Origin: Halovenus sp. | GTDB lineage: Archaea; Halobacteriota; Halobacteria; Halobacteriales; Haloarculaceae | Direction: 5' to 3' | NCBI GenBank assembly: GCA_003551945.1 | Contig: PUNZ01000117.1 | Location: forward strand, 1-14,329 | DNA length: 14,329 nucleotides | Part shown: positions 13,323-14,329 of the stretch, piece after piece | Layout: the number at the start of each line of letters is the position of its first letter | Position numbering within the stretch: the first letter of the stretch is position 1 | The notes under the pieces: generated by a model | What the model was told of the DNA's origin: nothing | Databases searched by the model: none | The model's input: the letters and a program-made list of their open reading frames with translations, nothing else | Position numbers and translations under genes: made by a program

Positions 13323-13746
13323 GAACGACCTGTGGTGCGTCCTGTAGCCTGAGATGCATCCCCTTCGATTCCGGTGCAACCGGAGTAAAACCCCACTGCT
13401 CGTAGAACCCGTCGACATCCGCAACGAGATTGACATACGCTGATTCCGGCGCATCCGATTCGATATACGCCATCAATGAATCCATAATCCGCGTCCCGAG
13501 GCCGTTTTCCTGATGTTCTGGATGGACGGCCATATCCGAGATATGATAGACACAGCCACCGTCGCCGACGACACGGCCCATGCCGACGGTGGTATCGGTT
13601 TCCCTCTCGACAACGATTGCTGCAAAGAGCGTTCCTGCGAGGCCGCGTTCCGCTGCTTCAAGCGAGCGGGGGGCCATCCCTGCCGCCTCCCGGAGCGAAA
13701 CGAACGTTTCGGGTGTCGGAAGCGTTTCCCGCAACTCGTATTCCAT
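13297..13746 (-). CDS. GNAT acetyltransferase
   Basis: A 149-residue GNAT protein starting MEYELRETLPTPETFVSLRE. The acetyl-CoA-binding segment ISDMAVHPEHQENGLGTRIM has the Q/R-x-x-G-x-G/A motif, preceded by strand TTVGMGRVVGDGGCVYHI, and the C-terminal FYEQWGFTPVAPESKGMHLRL is the usual beta6-beta7 region. Haloarchaea carry many such short GNATs; the substrate is unknown. A TTG two codons upstream is an alternative start, but the ATG at 13746 has TTTTTTAC 22-29 nt before it. The stop lies inside the last codons of the convergent phosphate transporter gene. Confidence 0.9.
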   Translation of the reverse strand: MEYELRETLPTPETFVSLREAAGMAPRSLEAAERGLAGTLFAAIVVERETDTTVGMGRVVGDGGCVYHISDMAVHPEHQENGLGTRIMDSLMAYIESDAPESAYVNLVADVDGFYEQWGFTPVAPESKGMHLRLQDAPQVVLRRHPERG

Positions 13747-13767
13747 GCCCAACGCTCTGCTGTCGGT

Positions 13768-13775
13768 GTAAAAAA
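13768..13775 (-). promoter_or_regulatory. TATA-like box of the second GNAT gene
   Basis: The minus strand reads CGTTTTTTACACC; TTTTTTAC is centred about 26 nt before the ATG at 13746 and lies in the 65-bp gap after the aldehyde dehydrogenase gene. Confidence 0.5.
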
Positions 13776-13811
13776 CGTCGACGAAACCAGTTTATTTTGT
13801 GAGTGCTGGTT

Positions 13812-14329
13812 TCACTCGTTCGTGAATATGTCGGCTGAAAGCCCCTGTGCCATCTCGATTTCTTTCGAGTTGTTCATGGTCCACGCGGTGCGGTCGGTGA
13901 CGGCTTCGATAACCTCGCGGGCGGATGGGTAGCCGTTGCCGGACTTTTTCACACCACCGAACGGCAACTGCACTTCTGCCCCGATACACGGCAGGTTCGC
14001 GTAGGCAAGTCCGAGTTCAGTGTGGTCGCGGTAGTAGTTGAGCTGTCGGTAATCCTCGGAGATAATCGAGCCTGCAAGCCCGTACTCCGTATCGTTTTGA
14101 ATTTCGACCGCACGCTCGATATCGCCATCATACTCAAGGAGTGAAACGTGCGGGCCAAACACCTCCTCGCTGGTACAGCGCAGGTCGGCTTCGGGGTCTG
14201 CCTCATACACGAACGGTCCAACCCAGTTGCCGTCCTCGTGTCCATCTGGAATTTCGCTGTCGTCAAGCGCTGTCCGGTCGACGAGCACGTTGACGCCTTC
14301 GTCACGGGCTAACTCGTTGTAACTCGCAA
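13812..14329 (-). CDS. Aldehyde dehydrogenase family protein, C-terminal part (5' end beyond window)
   Basis: The frame is open to the last base of the window (ASYNELARDEGVNVLVDR...), so about the final 172 residues are present and the N-terminal cofactor domain with the catalytic Cys is outside. The visible part matches the NAD(P)+-dependent aldehyde dehydrogenase C-terminus: EEVFGPHVSLLEY, NDTEYGLAGSIISED, then LPFGGVKKSGNGYPSAREVI, and a tail WTMNNSKEIEMAQGL. A GTG at 14288 is internal. Haloarchaeal enzymes of this type include semialdehyde dehydrogenases of sugar and amino-acid catabolism, but the substrate cannot be told from this part. Confidence 0.92.
   Translation of the reverse strand, partial: ASYNELARDEGVNVLVDRTALDDSEIPDGHEDGNWVGPFVYEADPEADLRCTSEEVFGPHVSLLEYDGDIERAVEIQNDTEYGLAGSIISEDYRQLNYYRDHTELGLAYANLPCIGAEVQLPFGGVKKSGNGYPSAREVIEAVTDRTAWTMNNSKEIEMAQGLSADIFTNE

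Noticed and set aside
1..14329. CRISPR array, tRNA or rRNA
   Set aside because: No regularly spaced repeats and no cloverleaf or rRNA-like stretch was seen on reading the intergenic regions, which are short. A dedicated scan was not possible.

Overview
The window reads as chromosomal DNA of a haloarchaeon (class Halobacteria). Nearly every protein is rich in Asp/Glu and poor in Lys. The gene families are typical of the group: an archaeal 2-oxoacid dehydrogenase operon, DUF2797, UPF0058, DUF5797, a Tat lipoprotein and a haloarchaeal PiT transporter. Seven genes have a TATA-like hexamer about 25-30 nt before the start codon and no obvious Shine-Dalgarno sequence, the usual haloarchaeal leaderless arrangement. 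The codon mix is less GC-extreme than in Haloferax or Halobacterium. I cannot name the genus.

Bases 1-3918 hold the 3' part of a 2-oxoacid dehydrogenase complex operon on the + strand: pdhB (E1 beta, 5' end cut off by the window), pdhC (lipoyl E2) and lpdA (E3). Together they would carry out oxidative decarboxylation of a 2-oxo acid with E2-bound lipoate recycled by E3. A possible 29-codon ORF fills the gap between pdhC and lpdA. The convergent hisH (histidine biosynthesis) follows. A DUF2797 gene is divergent from hisH across a short spacer that holds a perfect 16-bp palindrome.

Bases 5555-6281 hold a broken toxin-antitoxin pair, a UPF0175 antitoxin followed by an overlapping DUF3368 PIN-like toxin. 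Both frames are intact from end to end except for three in-frame stops, all TGA. This is the most unusual feature in the window. Next, on the - strand, are a ThDP-dependent decarboxylase-like enzyme (6334-8031) and, upstream of it, an orphan CheC-type phosphatase (8102-8746).

Bases 8747-9024 are a non-coding divergent regulatory region that ends in the promoter of a UPF0058 gene. It is followed by a Tat lipoprotein (- strand), a short polyprenyl synthetase (+), a DUF5797 protein (-) and a RimJ/RimL-type acetyltransferase (+) that ends in a strong 14-bp stem-loop. The last part has a PiT phosphate transporter (+), a second GNAT acetyltransferase whose 3' end overlaps it (-), and the C-terminal part of an aldehyde dehydrogenase (-) cut off by the window end.

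Apart from the pdh operon, the genes are mostly single transcription units with unrelated functions. I saw no tRNA, rRNA, CRISPR array, transposase or integrase.
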